The translations under genes were made by a program, and so were the position numbers. Under the pieces are notes generated by a model. That model had not been told where the DNA came from, made no database searches, and saw only the letters and a program-made list of their open reading frames with translations. From NCBI GenBank assembly GCA_946630315.1, contig CAMOYT010000005.1, positions 1 through 51,084 on the forward strand: a stretch of DNA of 51,084 nucleotides, written 5' to 3'. Position 1 is the first letter of the stretch. Each line of letters opens with the position of its first letter. Origin of the DNA: an uncultured Bacillota bacterium (lineage in GTDB: Bacteria > Bacillota_I > Bacilli_A > RF39 > UBA660). Shown in pieces: positions 17,321 to 26,249 of this stretch.

Positions 17321-17991
17321 ATTATTTTTACTCCTGCTTCTTTGTAGCCATTTAAATCTACTTTTGCTGAAGAAATTACTAAGTTGTTTTTTAATGTTCC
17401 ATTATCATCTGAGACATTATCTTTATTTTCAGCAACAATACGTTCTACTACATCCCAACCATCTACTACTTTACCAAAAGCAGCATATTGATTATCTAAG
17501 TGAGTTGCTTCACCTAACATAATGAAGAATTGAGAACCAGCTGAGTCATAGGCTTGACTTCTAGCCATAGATACTACTTTTTCAGTATGTTTTAAATCAT
17601 TTTTAAAATTATTGTAAGTAAATTCTCCTTTGATATTATATCCAGGACCACCTGTACCAGTACCTGTTGGATCTCCTCCTTGTAGAACAAATCCTTCGAT
17701 TAGTCTATGAGAAGTATTATTATCATAAAATCCTTTATGTACTAAATATATGAAGTTAGCAACTGTATTAGGTGCTACATCAGGATATAGCTCAATATAT
17801 ACTTTTCCATAGTTTTGAAATTCCATTTCTACTATTGGATTTTTTTCATTATTAATTTCTACTTCATGAGTAGTATCACTATAATCAATTTTTAATATAT
17901 TTTCTTCTTTCACGTCGTTAACATCTCCTACACATCCTACTAAGAATAAAGATAAGAAAAGAATTGTTGTTAATAATAATCTTTTTTTCAT
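17311..17991 (-). CDS. Cyclophilin-type peptidyl-prolyl isomerase lipoprotein
   Basis: 226 residues. The N-terminus is a lipoprotein signal with lipobox LVGC (Cys about residue 20). The cyclophilin domain follows: VYIELYPDVAPNTVANFIYL, then HRLIEGFVLQGGDPTGTGTG, SQFFIMLG and YAAFGKV, containing the active-site Arg, Phe and Gln positions. It isomerises X-Pro bonds of exported proteins on the outer face of the membrane. The ATG follows the stop of the FAD oxidoreductase gene after one base, with GGAG inside that gene's last codons, so the two form one operon. Confidence 0.93.
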   Translation of the reverse strand: MKKRLLLTTILFLSLFLVGCVGDVNDVKEENILKIDYSDTTHEVEINNEKNPIVEMEFQNYGKVYIELYPDVAPNTVANFIYLVHKGFYDNNTSHRLIEGFVLQGGDPTGTGTGGPGYNIKGEFTYNNFKNDLKHTEKVVSMARSQAYDSAGSQFFIMLGEATHLDNQYAAFGKVVDGWDVVERIVAENKDNVSDDNGTLKNNLVISSAKVDLNGYKEAGVKIIKE

Positions 17992-17992
17992 A

Positions 17993-19399
17993 TTATTCTC
18001 CTTCTTTTATTCTTTCTATTATATCTCTTGCTGCGACTAATCCAGTAGCTGCTGCAGTTACTATATTACCTGCTTTTCCTGCTCCATCTCCAATGAAATA
18101 GATATTGTCATCTTTTAATTTAAATTTATTATCTGTTTCTATTTCATTTGAGAAGAATTTTATTTCTGGTCCATATAATAGAGTATCATCATTATTAACA
18201 CCTGGAATTATTTTATCTAGTGTTTCTAATCCTTCTAATATATTAGTTATTATTCTATGTGGCATAACTAGTGCTAAATCACCTGCTACACAATCTTTTA
18301 GAGTTGGCTCAATAAAACCTTTTTTAATTCTATGCCATTCACTACGTCTTCCATTTCTTAAATCTTTTAGTGATTGAATAATAGGTTTTCCATCTCCCAA
18401 GACATTAGCAATTCTTGCTATAGATTCTCCATATAGTCTTGTATTAGTAACTGGTTCTGTTAAGTTTACTTTGGAAATAAAAGCAAAGTTTGTATTATTA
18501 CTTTTTACATCTTTTAAGGCATGACCATTTACACAGATATATCCATAATAGTTTTCTTTAGCAACAAAACCACCTGGATTTGTACAGAATGTTCTTATTT
18601 CATCTCCATATGTATTTGTTTTGATAAAGATAGTTGGATCATAAATAATATTAGTTATACTTTCCATAATATCTTTTCTTACTTCTACTCTTACACCTAT
18701 CTCGATAGATTGAGATAGATAAGGGATTTGATATTTATCAGCTAATTCTTGTACCCATTTAGCTCCAGTTCTTCCTGGTGCTACTACTACATATTTTGAA
18801 GTAATCTTTTCTTCTTTCTTTAAATGTTTATAAGTAATAGTATGATCTAATTCATTATTAGTATGAATATCTATAACATCACATCTATCTAGTAATGTTA
18901 CTCCTTTACTTTCTAAGAAGTCACTTATTCCTTGAATATATTCTGGTAAGTGATCACTTCCTAAGTGTTTTTGCTTTATTACTAATAATTTTGCTCCAGC
19001 AATTGCAACTTGTTTCTTTATTTCATTAGCTTCGTCCATATTAGATGGGTATACTTCAGCATCCATTTTAAATTTATTAAATATTTCTTCTGTTTCATCT
19101 ATTAGTTTATAAGCTTCTGATTCTAACATATATTTTGTTAAGTCACTTTTACCTAGTTTTGGTATAAAGTTTAATTTTCCATCTGAGAATGTTCCTGCTC
19201 CACCATAACCAGATAAAATAGCACATGGATTACAATTTTGACAAGGTATACCCTTTTTATTCATTGGACATACTCTATTTTCAACATTACTTCCCCTATC
19301 TATTAAAACTACTTTTAACTTTTTATTCTTTGTTATTAATTCATAAGCAGTAAATAGTCCGGCTGGACCTGCTCCTATAATAGCTACATCATATTTCAT
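17993..19399 (-). CDS. FAD-dependent NAD(P)/FAD oxidoreductase (COG2509-like)
   Basis: 468 residues from the ATG at 19399; a longer frame four codons upstream starts inside the GGTGATT ribosome site and is rejected. The dinucleotide-binding motif is VAIIGAGPAGLFTAYEL, followed by CPMNKKGIPCQNCNPCAI and a GYGGAGTFSDGKL stretch, which are typical of the COG2509 dehydrogenase family. The C-terminal YFIGDGAGKAGNIVTAAATG is the second FAD-contact motif. The Cys-rich N-terminal segment may bind metal. Substrate unknown. It forms an operon with the cyclophilin lipoprotein. Confidence 0.88.
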   Translation of the reverse strand: MKYDVAIIGAGPAGLFTAYELITKNKKLKVVLIDRGSNVENRVCPMNKKGIPCQNCNPCAILSGYGGAGTFSDGKLNFIPKLGKSDLTKYMLESEAYKLIDETEEIFNKFKMDAEVYPSNMDEANEIKKQVAIAGAKLLVIKQKHLGSDHLPEYIQGISDFLESKGVTLLDRCDVIDIHTNNELDHTITYKHLKKEEKITSKYVVVAPGRTGAKWVQELADKYQIPYLSQSIEIGVRVEVRKDIMESITNIIYDPTIFIKTNTYGDEIRTFCTNPGGFVAKENYYGYICVNGHALKDVKSNNTNFAFISKVNLTEPVTNTRLYGESIARIANVLGDGKPIIQSLKDLRNGRRSEWHRIKKGFIEPTLKDCVAGDLALVMPHRIITNILEGLETLDKIIPGVNNDDTLLYGPEIKFFSNEIETDNKFKLKDDNIYFIGDGAGKAGNIVTAAATGLVAARDIIERIKEGE

Positions 19400-19506
19400 T
19401 TTAATCACCAATGTTTATTATACAATATAAGTAAAGTGTTTGACTAGTAAATTATTTTAATAAAACTAATTAATTGATATTATGATACAATTAAGATGGT
19501 GATAAT

Positions 19507-20421
19507 ATGACACGAGAAGAGATGAGTAAAAAGATACAAGATGAGATATTCAATGAAGAGAATAAAGAAAATAGAAAAAGACTAGTTATTAGAATTATTA
19601 AGATCTTAATTGCTGTATTTATTCTTGGTATTATTTTTATGTTATATACTACTTATATTTCTAATACATGGATAATTGTTAATGAAAAAAGAATTATTAA
19701 TAAAAATATTCCAGATAGTTTTAATGGTACAAAGATTATTCATTTTAGTGATTTACATTATGGTACTACAATGACTATGGATAATGTTAAAGAAATAGTT
19801 AAATTAATTAATGATAGAAATCCTGACTTAGTATTATTTACTGGAGATTTAATAGATGATCATTATGATTTAGATAATAAAGAACAAGAAAAATTAATTA
19901 AACAGTTAAATAAGATAGATGCTAGTATTGGTAAATATGCTGTTATTGGTGAAGAAGATGGAGTTAGTTTTAATACTATTATGACTCAAAGTGGATTTAA
20001 TGTACTTAATAATGAATATGATTTAATATATAAAGATGATAATAATCCAATTCTTATTAATGGACTTAGTTCTACTCTATCTGGTTTGGGTGATATTACT
20101 AAGACTTTAAAATATTATAGTGAAGATAATCATAATAGTAATATTTATTCTATTAGTATTATGCATGAGCCTGATAATGTAGAGGATTTTATTAATACTA
20201 ATCCTAGTAATTTATATCTAGCAGGACATTCTCATTTAGGAGAAGTAAGAATACCTTTTATTGGTAATATTAAAGGTATTGAGGGTGCTAAAAAATATAG
20301 GAATAATTATTATAAAGTTAATAATGGAGAATTATATGTATCAAGTGGTCTAGGATGTGATGGTAAGATTAGATTATTTGATAGACCAAGTATTAATTTC
20401 TTTAGAATTAGTAATAAATAA
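19507..20421 (+). CDS. Membrane-anchored metallophosphoesterase-like protein lacking the GNH motif
   Basis: 304 residues. One transmembrane helix at about 25-48 follows a basic, charged start. The domain keeps FSDLHYG (metal ligands Asp and His), FTGDLID (Asp), SIMHEPD and GHSHLGEVR (His pair), as in COG1408 phosphoesterases such as YkuE/YaeI. At the position of the usual GNHD/E block it has GEED (residues about 148-151), so the metal-binding Asn and the catalytic His are missing. It may be inactive or use a different mechanism. Ribosome site GGTGATAAT; terminator follows at 20421-20444. Confidence 0.8.
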   Translation: MTREEMSKKIQDEIFNEENKENRKRLVIRIIKILIAVFILGIIFMLYTTYISNTWIIVNEKRIINKNIPDSFNGTKIIHFSDLHYGTTMTMDNVKEIVKLINDRNPDLVLFTGDLIDDHYDLDNKEQEKLIKQLNKIDASIGKYAVIGEEDGVSFNTIMTQSGFNVLNNEYDLIYKDDNNPILINGLSSTLSGLGDITKTLKYYSEDNHNSNIYSISIMHEPDNVEDFINTNPSNLYLAGHSHLGEVRIPFIGNIKGIEGAKKYRNNYYKVNNGELYVSSGLGCDGKIRLFDRPSINFFRISNK

Positions 20422-20444
20422 AGAAGATTTAGTCTTCTTTTTAA
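20421..20444 (+). terminator. Terminator after the metallophosphoesterase gene
   Basis: AAGAAGA / TCTTCTT hairpin followed by T-rich sequence, starting at the stop codon. Confidence 0.8.
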
Positions 20445-20495
20445 TTTGACAATTTTTATAAAAAATAATAATATATCTTCTTGCAGGTGATGAAT

Positions 20496-21035
20496 ATGAA
20501 GAAAATTGAAGAATTGGAAAAAGAGTATGAAGAATGTAATCCAATATCATTAGATCCTAGTAGTGAATACTTTGAATGGTATATAAAAGATTGTGATGTA
20601 CATGAAGATTTTTATACTTTATTATTAGAAAGTTCACGTATAAAAACACTTCCAGGTAAGTTTATGGATTATATAGGAAAGAAGACTAATAGAAAAAAAA
20701 CATTTAATGATATTATGGCTGAAGTTTTAGAATATCAAATAAAACTTATTAATAATCATCGTCTTTTATTAAGTAGAATACTTGCTTTAATGACAGATGA
20801 AAATGTAGAAAAAGTTGCTAAATTATATGAGTTTGCCAATAATAATTATGTTAATTATATGAGTTATTTAAGAGATGTTAAAGATCTTTTATCTTTTAAA
20901 ATGATGGATGAATTTATTATTGATAGAGAGATGGAAGATAATTTTAATCTTGGTAACGAATTCGTTAAACAAAAGATTTATGAATTAAAAAGAAGTAATG
21001 ATTTTAGTAGTAGTCCTAAAGTATATATAAAATAA
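20496..21035 (+). CDS. Uncharacterised helical protein
   Basis: 179 residues from the ATG at 20496, placed six bases after AGGTG; the upstream TTG/GTG/ATG codons overlap that ribosome site. The protein is charged and mostly helical, with YFEWYIKDCDVHEDFYTLL near the start and a long central helix (LEYQIKLINNHRLLLSRIL). No signal peptide, membrane segment or known motif is recognised. It lies between its own terminator (21046-21069) and that of the preceding gene, so it is a single-gene unit. Function unknown. Confidence 0.6.
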   Translation: MKKIEELEKEYEECNPISLDPSSEYFEWYIKDCDVHEDFYTLLLESSRIKTLPGKFMDYIGKKTNRKKTFNDIMAEVLEYQIKLINNHRLLLSRILALMTDENVEKVAKLYEFANNNYVNYMSYLRDVKDLLSFKMMDEFIIDREMEDNFNLGNEFVKQKIYELKRSNDFSSSPKVYIK

Positions 21036-21045
21036 TAGTATTTAT

Positions 21046-21069
21046 AAAGAAGAGAAATCTTCTTTTTTG
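21046..21069 (+). terminator. Terminator upstream of proS
   Basis: AAAGAAGA / TCTTCTTT hairpin with GAAA loop, then a T-tract. Confidence 0.8.
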
Positions 21070-21130
21070 TTTGCTTTACAATAGTTTTTATGTTAAAATT
21101 TAAGCATATTGAAAGAGAGGAGATTTTTAT

Positions 21131-22570
21131 ATGGCAAATGATAAATTTGTTCAAAAAGTAACATCACGTGATGAAGACTTCGCACAATGGTATACAGATG
21201 TTGTTAGAGAAGCTAAATTATGTGATTATTCTAGTGTCAAAGGATGTTTAAATTATTTGCCGAATGGTTATGCCATCTGGGAAAACATTCAGAAAGACTT
21301 AGACCAAAGATTTAAAGACACAGGTGTGGAGAATGTTTACCTACCGGTACTTATACCTGAAAGTCTTCTTAAAAAAGAAGCTAAGCATATTGAGGGATTT
21401 GCTCCTGAAGTTGCTTGGGTTACTCAAGGTGGAGGAGAAGAATTAGAAGAAAGAATGTGTATTAGACCTACTTCTGAAACATTATTCTGTGATTTATGGA
21501 AAAATAAAGTTAAATCTTATAGAGATTTACCACTTGTTTGGAATCAATGGAATACTGTTCTTAGATGGGAGAAAACTACTAGACCATTCTTAAGAAGTAG
21601 AGAGTTCTTATGGCAAGAAGGTCATACTATACATGCTACTTATGAGGAAGCTGAAGAAAGAACTTTACAAATGTGGAAAGTATATATTGACTTTGTTCAA
21701 GATGATTTAGCAATACCGCTTGTTGTTGGTAAAAAGACTGAAAGCGAAAAGTTTGCTGGTGCAGAAGATACTTATACAATAGAAGCTATGATGCATGATG
21801 GTAAGAGTTTACAATCTGGTACTTCTCACTTCTTTGGATCAGGATTTCCTGATGCATTTGATATTAAATATTTAGATAAAGAAAATAAATTACATAGTTG
21901 CTATGAAACTAGTTGGGGTTTATCTACTAGAATTATTGGAGCTTTGATTATGGTACATGGTGATGATTCAGGACTTGTATTACCACCAAGAATTGCACCT
22001 ACTCAAGCTATGGTAATACCAATTGCTCAACATAAAGATGGTGTTTTAGATGAAGCTAATAAGTTACTTGATAGTTTAAAGGCTGCTGGTATTAGAGCTA
22101 AGATTGATGACTCTGAAAAGTCACCAGGTTATAAGTTTGCTGAACAAGAAATGTTAGGTATTCCAGTTAGAATTGAAATTGGACCTAAAGATATAGAAAA
22201 TGGCGAAGTTGTAGTTGTTAGAAGAAATGATAGAGAAAAGATTACAGTTAAGATTAAAGATGTTGCTAAAGAGTTACCTAAGATATTAGAAAGTATTCAA
22301 AGTGATATGTTTAAAACTGCTAAAAAGTTCTTAGATAGTCATATCTTTAAAGCTACTAATATGGATGAAATGAAAGAAATAGCAAATAATAATATTGGAT
22401 TTATTAAAGCAATGTGGTGCGGTGAAGAAGCTTGCGAAGATGAGATAAAAGCTGCAACAGGTGGATATGGTTCTCGTTGTATAGATGAAGAACATGAACA
22501 TCTTGCTGATAAATGTGTATTCTGTGGTAAGGATGCAAAAGAAACTGTTATTTGGGGAAAATCTTATTAA
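21131..22570 (+). CDS. proS: Prolyl-tRNA synthetase (short, archaeal/eukaryal-like type)
   Basis: 479 residues, the length of the form lacking the bacterial editing insertion. It charges tRNA-Pro. Class II motif 2 is seen as TTRPFLRSREFLWQEGHT and motif 3 as GDDSGLVLPPRIAP; the anticodon-binding domain follows (about 285-390). The C-terminus carries four cysteines of a zinc-type domain (CGEEACED and KCVFCGK) and ends in the usual Tyr. It has AGAGAGGAG upstream and no T-box, unlike valS. The terminator overlaps the stop codon. Confidence 0.97.
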   Translation: MANDKFVQKVTSRDEDFAQWYTDVVREAKLCDYSSVKGCLNYLPNGYAIWENIQKDLDQRFKDTGVENVYLPVLIPESLLKKEAKHIEGFAPEVAWVTQGGGEELEERMCIRPTSETLFCDLWKNKVKSYRDLPLVWNQWNTVLRWEKTTRPFLRSREFLWQEGHTIHATYEEAEERTLQMWKVYIDFVQDDLAIPLVVGKKTESEKFAGAEDTYTIEAMMHDGKSLQSGTSHFFGSGFPDAFDIKYLDKENKLHSCYETSWGLSTRIIGALIMVHGDDSGLVLPPRIAPTQAMVIPIAQHKDGVLDEANKLLDSLKAAGIRAKIDDSEKSPGYKFAEQEMLGIPVRIEIGPKDIENGEVVVVRRNDREKITVKIKDVAKELPKILESIQSDMFKTAKKFLDSHIFKATNMDEMKEIANNNIGFIKAMWCGEEACEDEIKAATGGYGSRCIDEEHEHLADKCVFCGKDAKETVIWGKSY

Positions 22571-22586
22571 GATTTTCTCTTTTTTA
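22557..22586 (+). terminator. proS terminator
   Basis: GAAAATCTT / AAGATTTTC arms with a 3-base loop spanning the stop codon, followed by a T-tract. Confidence 0.85.
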
Positions 22587-22589
22587 TTA

Positions 22590-22630
22590 AAAAAAAAGAA
22601 TTAATTTTTAAATTGTTTAAAAGTTAATTC
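22590..22630 (-). terminator. Terminator after the 189-residue membrane protein
   Basis: GAATTAA ... TTAATTC arms, extended by TTTTAAA/TTTAAAA, with nine T on the minus strand. Confidence 0.7.
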
Positions 22631-23170
22631 TTCTTTATTATTAAATTCTTCTAATATTTTATCAACTTCTTCTGTAGATAGAGCTTTTATTTGATGATTA
22701 ATAATTGATTCATAACTATATTCATCAGTTTTAAATGATAATCTACAAATTTGATTAACTTGTTTACAATACATTGTTCCATCTTTTTTAAATAATGTTA
22801 AATCAATTGGATCAAAAGTATAACCATACATATTATTATTAATTTCTTTAATGATTAATGTCTTGTTTTTTGCTAAAACAATTAATTCATTATCTTTGCT
22901 TTTAGTATTATCAATATCTGCTAAAGCATATTTTACATCTATTTTTTTTGTTCCTAATTTATCAAAAATAGTTGCTTTTTTCTCAATAAATTGTTCATTA
23001 ATATCATAAAAATCAATATTCCCTTTTAATACTTCTAAATACTTATCTTTTGAATTAGTATTATTAGTATCTTTGTTATTTTTTATTAATCCATAATATA
23101 AACCAAAGCCTATTAATATTATTCCAATTATTCCAATTATTACTATTAATATTTCAACTATCTTTTTCAT
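22601..23170 (-). CDS. Uncharacterised membrane-anchored protein
   Basis: 189 residues. Residues 4-29 are a single hydrophobic helix, so the bulk is probably outside. The domain has a strand-rich pattern with KYALADIDNTKSKDNELIVLAK and two Cys (YCKQVNQICRL). No family recognised. Stand-alone gene with AGGTGAAC ribosome site and its own terminator. Confidence 0.6.
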   Translation of the reverse strand: MKKIVEILIVIIGIIGIILIGFGLYYGLIKNNKDTNNTNSKDKYLEVLKGNIDFYDINEQFIEKKATIFDKLGTKKIDVKYALADIDNTKSKDNELIVLAKNKTLIIKEINNNMYGYTFDPIDLTLFKKDGTMYCKQVNQICRLSFKTDEYSYESIINHQIKALSTEEVDKILEEFNNKEELTFKQFKN

Positions 23171-23210
23171 ATGTTCACCTACTATATATATATTATATTA
23201 TAGATAGTTT

Positions 23211-23236
23211 TAAAAAAAAAGATATAATTATATCTT
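23211..23236 (-). terminator. Terminator of the HD/UDG-like operon
   Basis: Perfect palindrome AAGATATAATTATATCTT followed by nine T on the minus strand, overlapping the stop of the gene at 23228. Confidence 0.85.
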
Positions 23237-23782
23237 CTTAGTTCTTATTTTTTGAATAGTAGCATCTGTCTTTTGATTGATTGCTTCTAGTGGTACTTGT
23301 TCTCTATCTAATCTTTCAATTAATTCTGATAGTTCTTCTAGTTTTTGATCAATAATTATTGTTGATGGTAGTTTTACTCCACTCATTAGATGTTTATATT
23401 CTAAAGCATCTTCTTCTGGTTCTTCTAATCTTGTACAATAAAAGCTTGTTCCTTGACCAGCATCAAAACCAATAAAGTATCCTACTCCATTATGTTTAAT
23501 TGAATAGAAAGCTCCATAATCAGTCTTTGTTGGCATTATATAGTTTTCATCAGCATATTCATCTGTTAATTCATATAGAGCTTCTATTAAGTCTACTTTT
23601 TTTCTTTCTTCATCTGTTATTTTTTCTGGTTCATATAAGAATGAATCAGTTGAGAATGAACCATGTTCTTTAGTAAAAGAATCTAACCAATCTATATATT
23701 CTGTTGAGTATGCAATACTTTTTTTAAACTCTTCTCTTTCTTTTTGTCTTTTTATATAATCTTCAAACCAATCATTAGTCAT
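23228..23782 (-). CDS. Uncharacterised protein of the HD/UDG-like operon
   Basis: 184 residues, acidic and charged. The start is the ATG at 23782 with AGGAGG nine bases upstream, overlapping the preceding gene by 8 bases. A central segment with GVGYFIGFDAGQGTSFYC suggests a small folded domain, and the C-terminus is helical (LEELSELIERLDREQ). No signal peptide or membrane helix. No family recognised. Tight coupling to a uracil-DNA glycosylase-like gene suggests a linked role, not known. Confidence 0.6.
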   Translation of the reverse strand: MTNDWFEDYIKRQKEREEFKKSIAYSTEYIDWLDSFTKEHGSFSTDSFLYEPEKITDEERKKVDLIEALYELTDEYADENYIMPTKTDYGAFYSIKHNGVGYFIGFDAGQGTSFYCTRLEEPEEDALEYKHLMSGVKLPSTIIIDQKLEELSELIERLDREQVPLEAINQKTDATIQKIRTKKI

Positions 23783-24425
23783 GTTTTTGCCTCCTTATAT
23801 ATTTTATATCTTCGATAGACTTATCTATATTAAATCTACCATTACCAACTGGATAATAAACACTATAACATTTATATTTTTTATTATTTATTATTTTAGT
23901 ATATTCTACTTTACGTGATGTAGATACCATTATCTTTTTATTTAAGAAAATACTAGATACTTGATTACCAAAAAGAATAATTACTTTAGGATTTATTATT
24001 TCTATTTCTTTTTCAAATAATGATAAGTATTCTTTATATATTGAGTCTTTTAATGGTCTTGCATCAATTTGAGTACATTTAGCTAAATTAGTAATATAAA
24101 TATTATGCTTTTTAATATTATCATATACTTTATTGGCAAAAGGAATAGTCCACTCACTACTCTTTTTACTTTTTATCTCTTCATAAATATCTTTATCTAA
24201 TAATTCTGTTAAATAGAATAAATCCCAGATATTTTTAGTACCAATCCATGGAGATTTTGGTCCTTGCCAAGATTTTGATGATGCGATGTTTTTACCAGTT
24301 GGATTCATAAAAACAAAGCAAATATCTGGATTTATTTCTTGACCTCCAAAATAGATTGAATCTAATGATTTATCTCCATAAATATTTTGTAATTTTTGAT
24401 ATTCTTTTTTTAAATCTTCTAACAT
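23775..24425 (-). CDS. Uracil-DNA glycosylase superfamily-like protein
   Basis: 216 residues. The strand-loop order fits the UDG fold: ICFVFMNPTGKN in place of the GEAPG water-activating loop, YITNLAKCT after it, then KVIILFGNQVSS and VYYPVGNGR near the end in place of the HPS loop. The Fe-S cysteines of family 4 enzymes are absent. The superfamily removes damaged bases from DNA, but the altered motifs leave the activity open. The ATG follows the upstream HD gene's stop by one base, with GGAAG as ribosome site, so the three genes form one operon. Confidence 0.7.
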   Translation of the reverse strand: MLEDLKKEYQKLQNIYGDKSLDSIYFGGQEINPDICFVFMNPTGKNIASSKSWQGPKSPWIGTKNIWDLFYLTELLDKDIYEEIKSKKSSEWTIPFANKVYDNIKKHNIYITNLAKCTQIDARPLKDSIYKEYLSLFEKEIEIINPKVIILFGNQVSSIFLNKKIMVSTSRKVEYTKIINNKKYKCYSVYYPVGNGRFNIDKSIEDIKYIRRQKHD

Positions 24426-24426
24426 A

Positions 24427-25377
24427 CTACTTCCTATATTGTTTTTCTTTATTAAATAGTGAGACTAATCTTTCTCTATTTTCTTTTGGTGTTGATCCAT
24501 CAAATACTGGAGCTTTTTCTAATTCTACTACTTGGAAATAATCCCAATATTTTAAATCAATATGAAAACTAACTATACCATTTGGAGTAAGAATTCCTGC
24601 TATAAAGTCTCCTTTATACATTGGATCATTTTCTTCATCATAATGTTTTTTACTTTTAAAAGCAAACTCTTCTGTACTATTACATAATGCTGCGAAAAGT
24701 AAGGTTCTTTCTTCATATAAATCTTCAAATGTATGATGAGTATCACTTATTTGTTTTGTAGAAAAATCTTTTTCTTTTAATTCTTCTATACTATCATTTA
24801 TTTTTTTTATACCTAATTCTCCTAGTACTGAATTAATAGCTTTTTTGTTTTTAGCTAATTCATTTAATCTATCATTTATAAATTCTTTATTTTGGGCTTT
24901 AATATCGGCTTCCTTAAGTTCAAATAATAAGTCCATTCCTTCTTGATCAAACTCTTCTAAGAAACGTTTTATTGAAGTTGAATTAATTGATAAATCATGA
25001 TAAAAGATTAATTTTCTAATTAAATAAATATCTTCTTCTGATATATTAAAACGATATTGATAATTAATAAAGGCTTGTTCTGATTCTACCCAATGTCCAT
25101 AGAAGTGGCCTACTCCTTCTTCATCTTGAGTAAATGATTCTGGTTTTCCTATATCATGAAATAACGCAGCAAGTCTTAATCTTAAATCTGGTCCAACATT
25201 ATCAACAACATGCATAGTATGTTCAAAAACATCATATGGATGCCATACTGTTTTTTGATCAAAGTCATATGTTTTTTCTATTTCAGGAATTAACTCTTTT
25301 AACTCCTCTTTTCTATTTCTTAATTCTATACTTGGCTTATCTTGTAATAGAATGTTTTCTAATTCCCTATAATCCAT
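24427..25377 (-). CDS. HD-domain protein related to the HD part of CCA-adding enzymes
   Basis: 316 residues from the ATG at 25377, seven bases after AGGAGG; a longer frame upstream lacks a ribosome site and has a hydrophobic start unlike the rest. HPYDVFEHTMHVVDNV, LAALFHDIGKPESF, GHFYGHWVES and FYHDLSINS supply the metal ligands and resemble the HD domain of tRNA nucleotidyltransferases, but the nucleotidyltransferase domain itself is absent. It may be a phosphodiesterase or nucleotidase. First gene of a three-gene operon with a UDG-like protein. Confidence 0.8.
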   Translation of the reverse strand: MDYRELENILLQDKPSIELRNRKEELKELIPEIEKTYDFDQKTVWHPYDVFEHTMHVVDNVGPDLRLRLAALFHDIGKPESFTQDEEGVGHFYGHWVESEQAFINYQYRFNISEEDIYLIRKLIFYHDLSINSTSIKRFLEEFDQEGMDLLFELKEADIKAQNKEFINDRLNELAKNKKAINSVLGELGIKKINDSIEELKEKDFSTKQISDTHHTFEDLYEERTLLFAALCNSTEEFAFKSKKHYDEENDPMYKGDFIAGILTPNGIVSFHIDLKYWDYFQVVELEKAPVFDGSTPKENRERLVSLFNKEKQYRK

Positions 25378-25434
25378 AATTACCTCCTGATAGTTATTTA
25401 TTATAGCATAAATATAGAAATTTAAAGCAAAATA

Positions 25435-25443
25435 TGTTATAAT
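25435..25443 (+). promoter_or_regulatory. Extended -10 promoter of the 255-residue gene
   Basis: TGTTATAAT, 25 bases before the ATG at 25469 with TGGAGGG between. Confidence 0.6.
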
Positions 25444-25468
25444 ATTTGGCAATATTTGGAGGGATATT

Positions 25469-26236
25469 ATGAAAATATTTAATATTGGATTAGATAATAA
25501 AGAAAGAGCTTATGTTCAAGTAGAAGATTTTATAACTTTAACTAAAGTAGGTAAACCTATTCCAGCTAGTATATATGATAAAGCTATGAAAGTTAAGTAT
25601 TGTACTAATGATAATAGATATAATTTTATTGAATTTAATGAACCAGAAGAAATAGAATTTTTTAAAAATTTTGAATGGATAGTTAATTACAAAGATATTA
25701 GATATTTAACTTCTGATGAATTAAAGGCTTTAGCAAAAAGAGATAATGATGAAGCTAATGATATTGCTGAATTATGGAATACATTAACTCCAGAAGAAAA
25801 AAAACTTAATATGGATGCTGCTAATAGGTATAGTCTACTACATCATCGTATAAAATCATATGGACAAATGTTATGGCATAAGCAAGGTCATATTAGATTA
25901 AATATGCCAATAGAACCTGATGATTCAGGATGGATTATTGATTATTTAAATTATAAAGTAACTATTCAATCAAGTCTTGATCCTAATATTTTTCTTGTAT
26001 TTAAAGATGATGAGAGCTTATTAAATGATGATAATTCAATAAAGCAAGAAATGATAGAAGAAGCTATGAAAGTTGCTGAAGATAATATTATTGATACTAA
26101 TGAATTTTTTGCTAATGATTTTGATTTAGAAGTTAGAACTAGTGATGATAAAAAGTATTTAATTTTTGAATATAAATTAAAAGAATATGTTGATGAATTA
26201 GATAATAATAAATTAAATAAAAAAGGGAGTAAATAA
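25469..26236 (+). CDS. Uncharacterised acidic protein
   Basis: 255 residues, rich in Asp, Glu and Asn, with no signal peptide or membrane helix. GWIIDYLNYKVTIQSSL and LIFEYKLKEYVDEL look like separate strand-helix segments; LLHHRIKSYGQMLWHKQGHIRL in the centre carries four His but no known metal motif. Divergent from the HD/UDG-like operon and convergent with the sortase gene. Function unknown. Confidence 0.6.
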   Translation: MKIFNIGLDNKERAYVQVEDFITLTKVGKPIPASIYDKAMKVKYCTNDNRYNFIEFNEPEEIEFFKNFEWIVNYKDIRYLTSDELKALAKRDNDEANDIAELWNTLTPEEKKLNMDAANRYSLLHHRIKSYGQMLWHKQGHIRLNMPIEPDDSGWIIDYLNYKVTIQSSLDPNIFLVFKDDESLLNDDNSIKQEMIEEAMKVAEDNIIDTNEFFANDFDLEVRTSDDKKYLIFEYKLKEYVDELDNNKLNKKGSK

Positions 26237-26249
26237 TTACTCCTTTTTT
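26219..26249. terminator. Bidirectional terminator
   Basis: GGAGTAA / TTACTCC arms flanked by A and T runs, between the convergent genes ending at 26236 (+) and 26237 (-). Confidence 0.85.
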
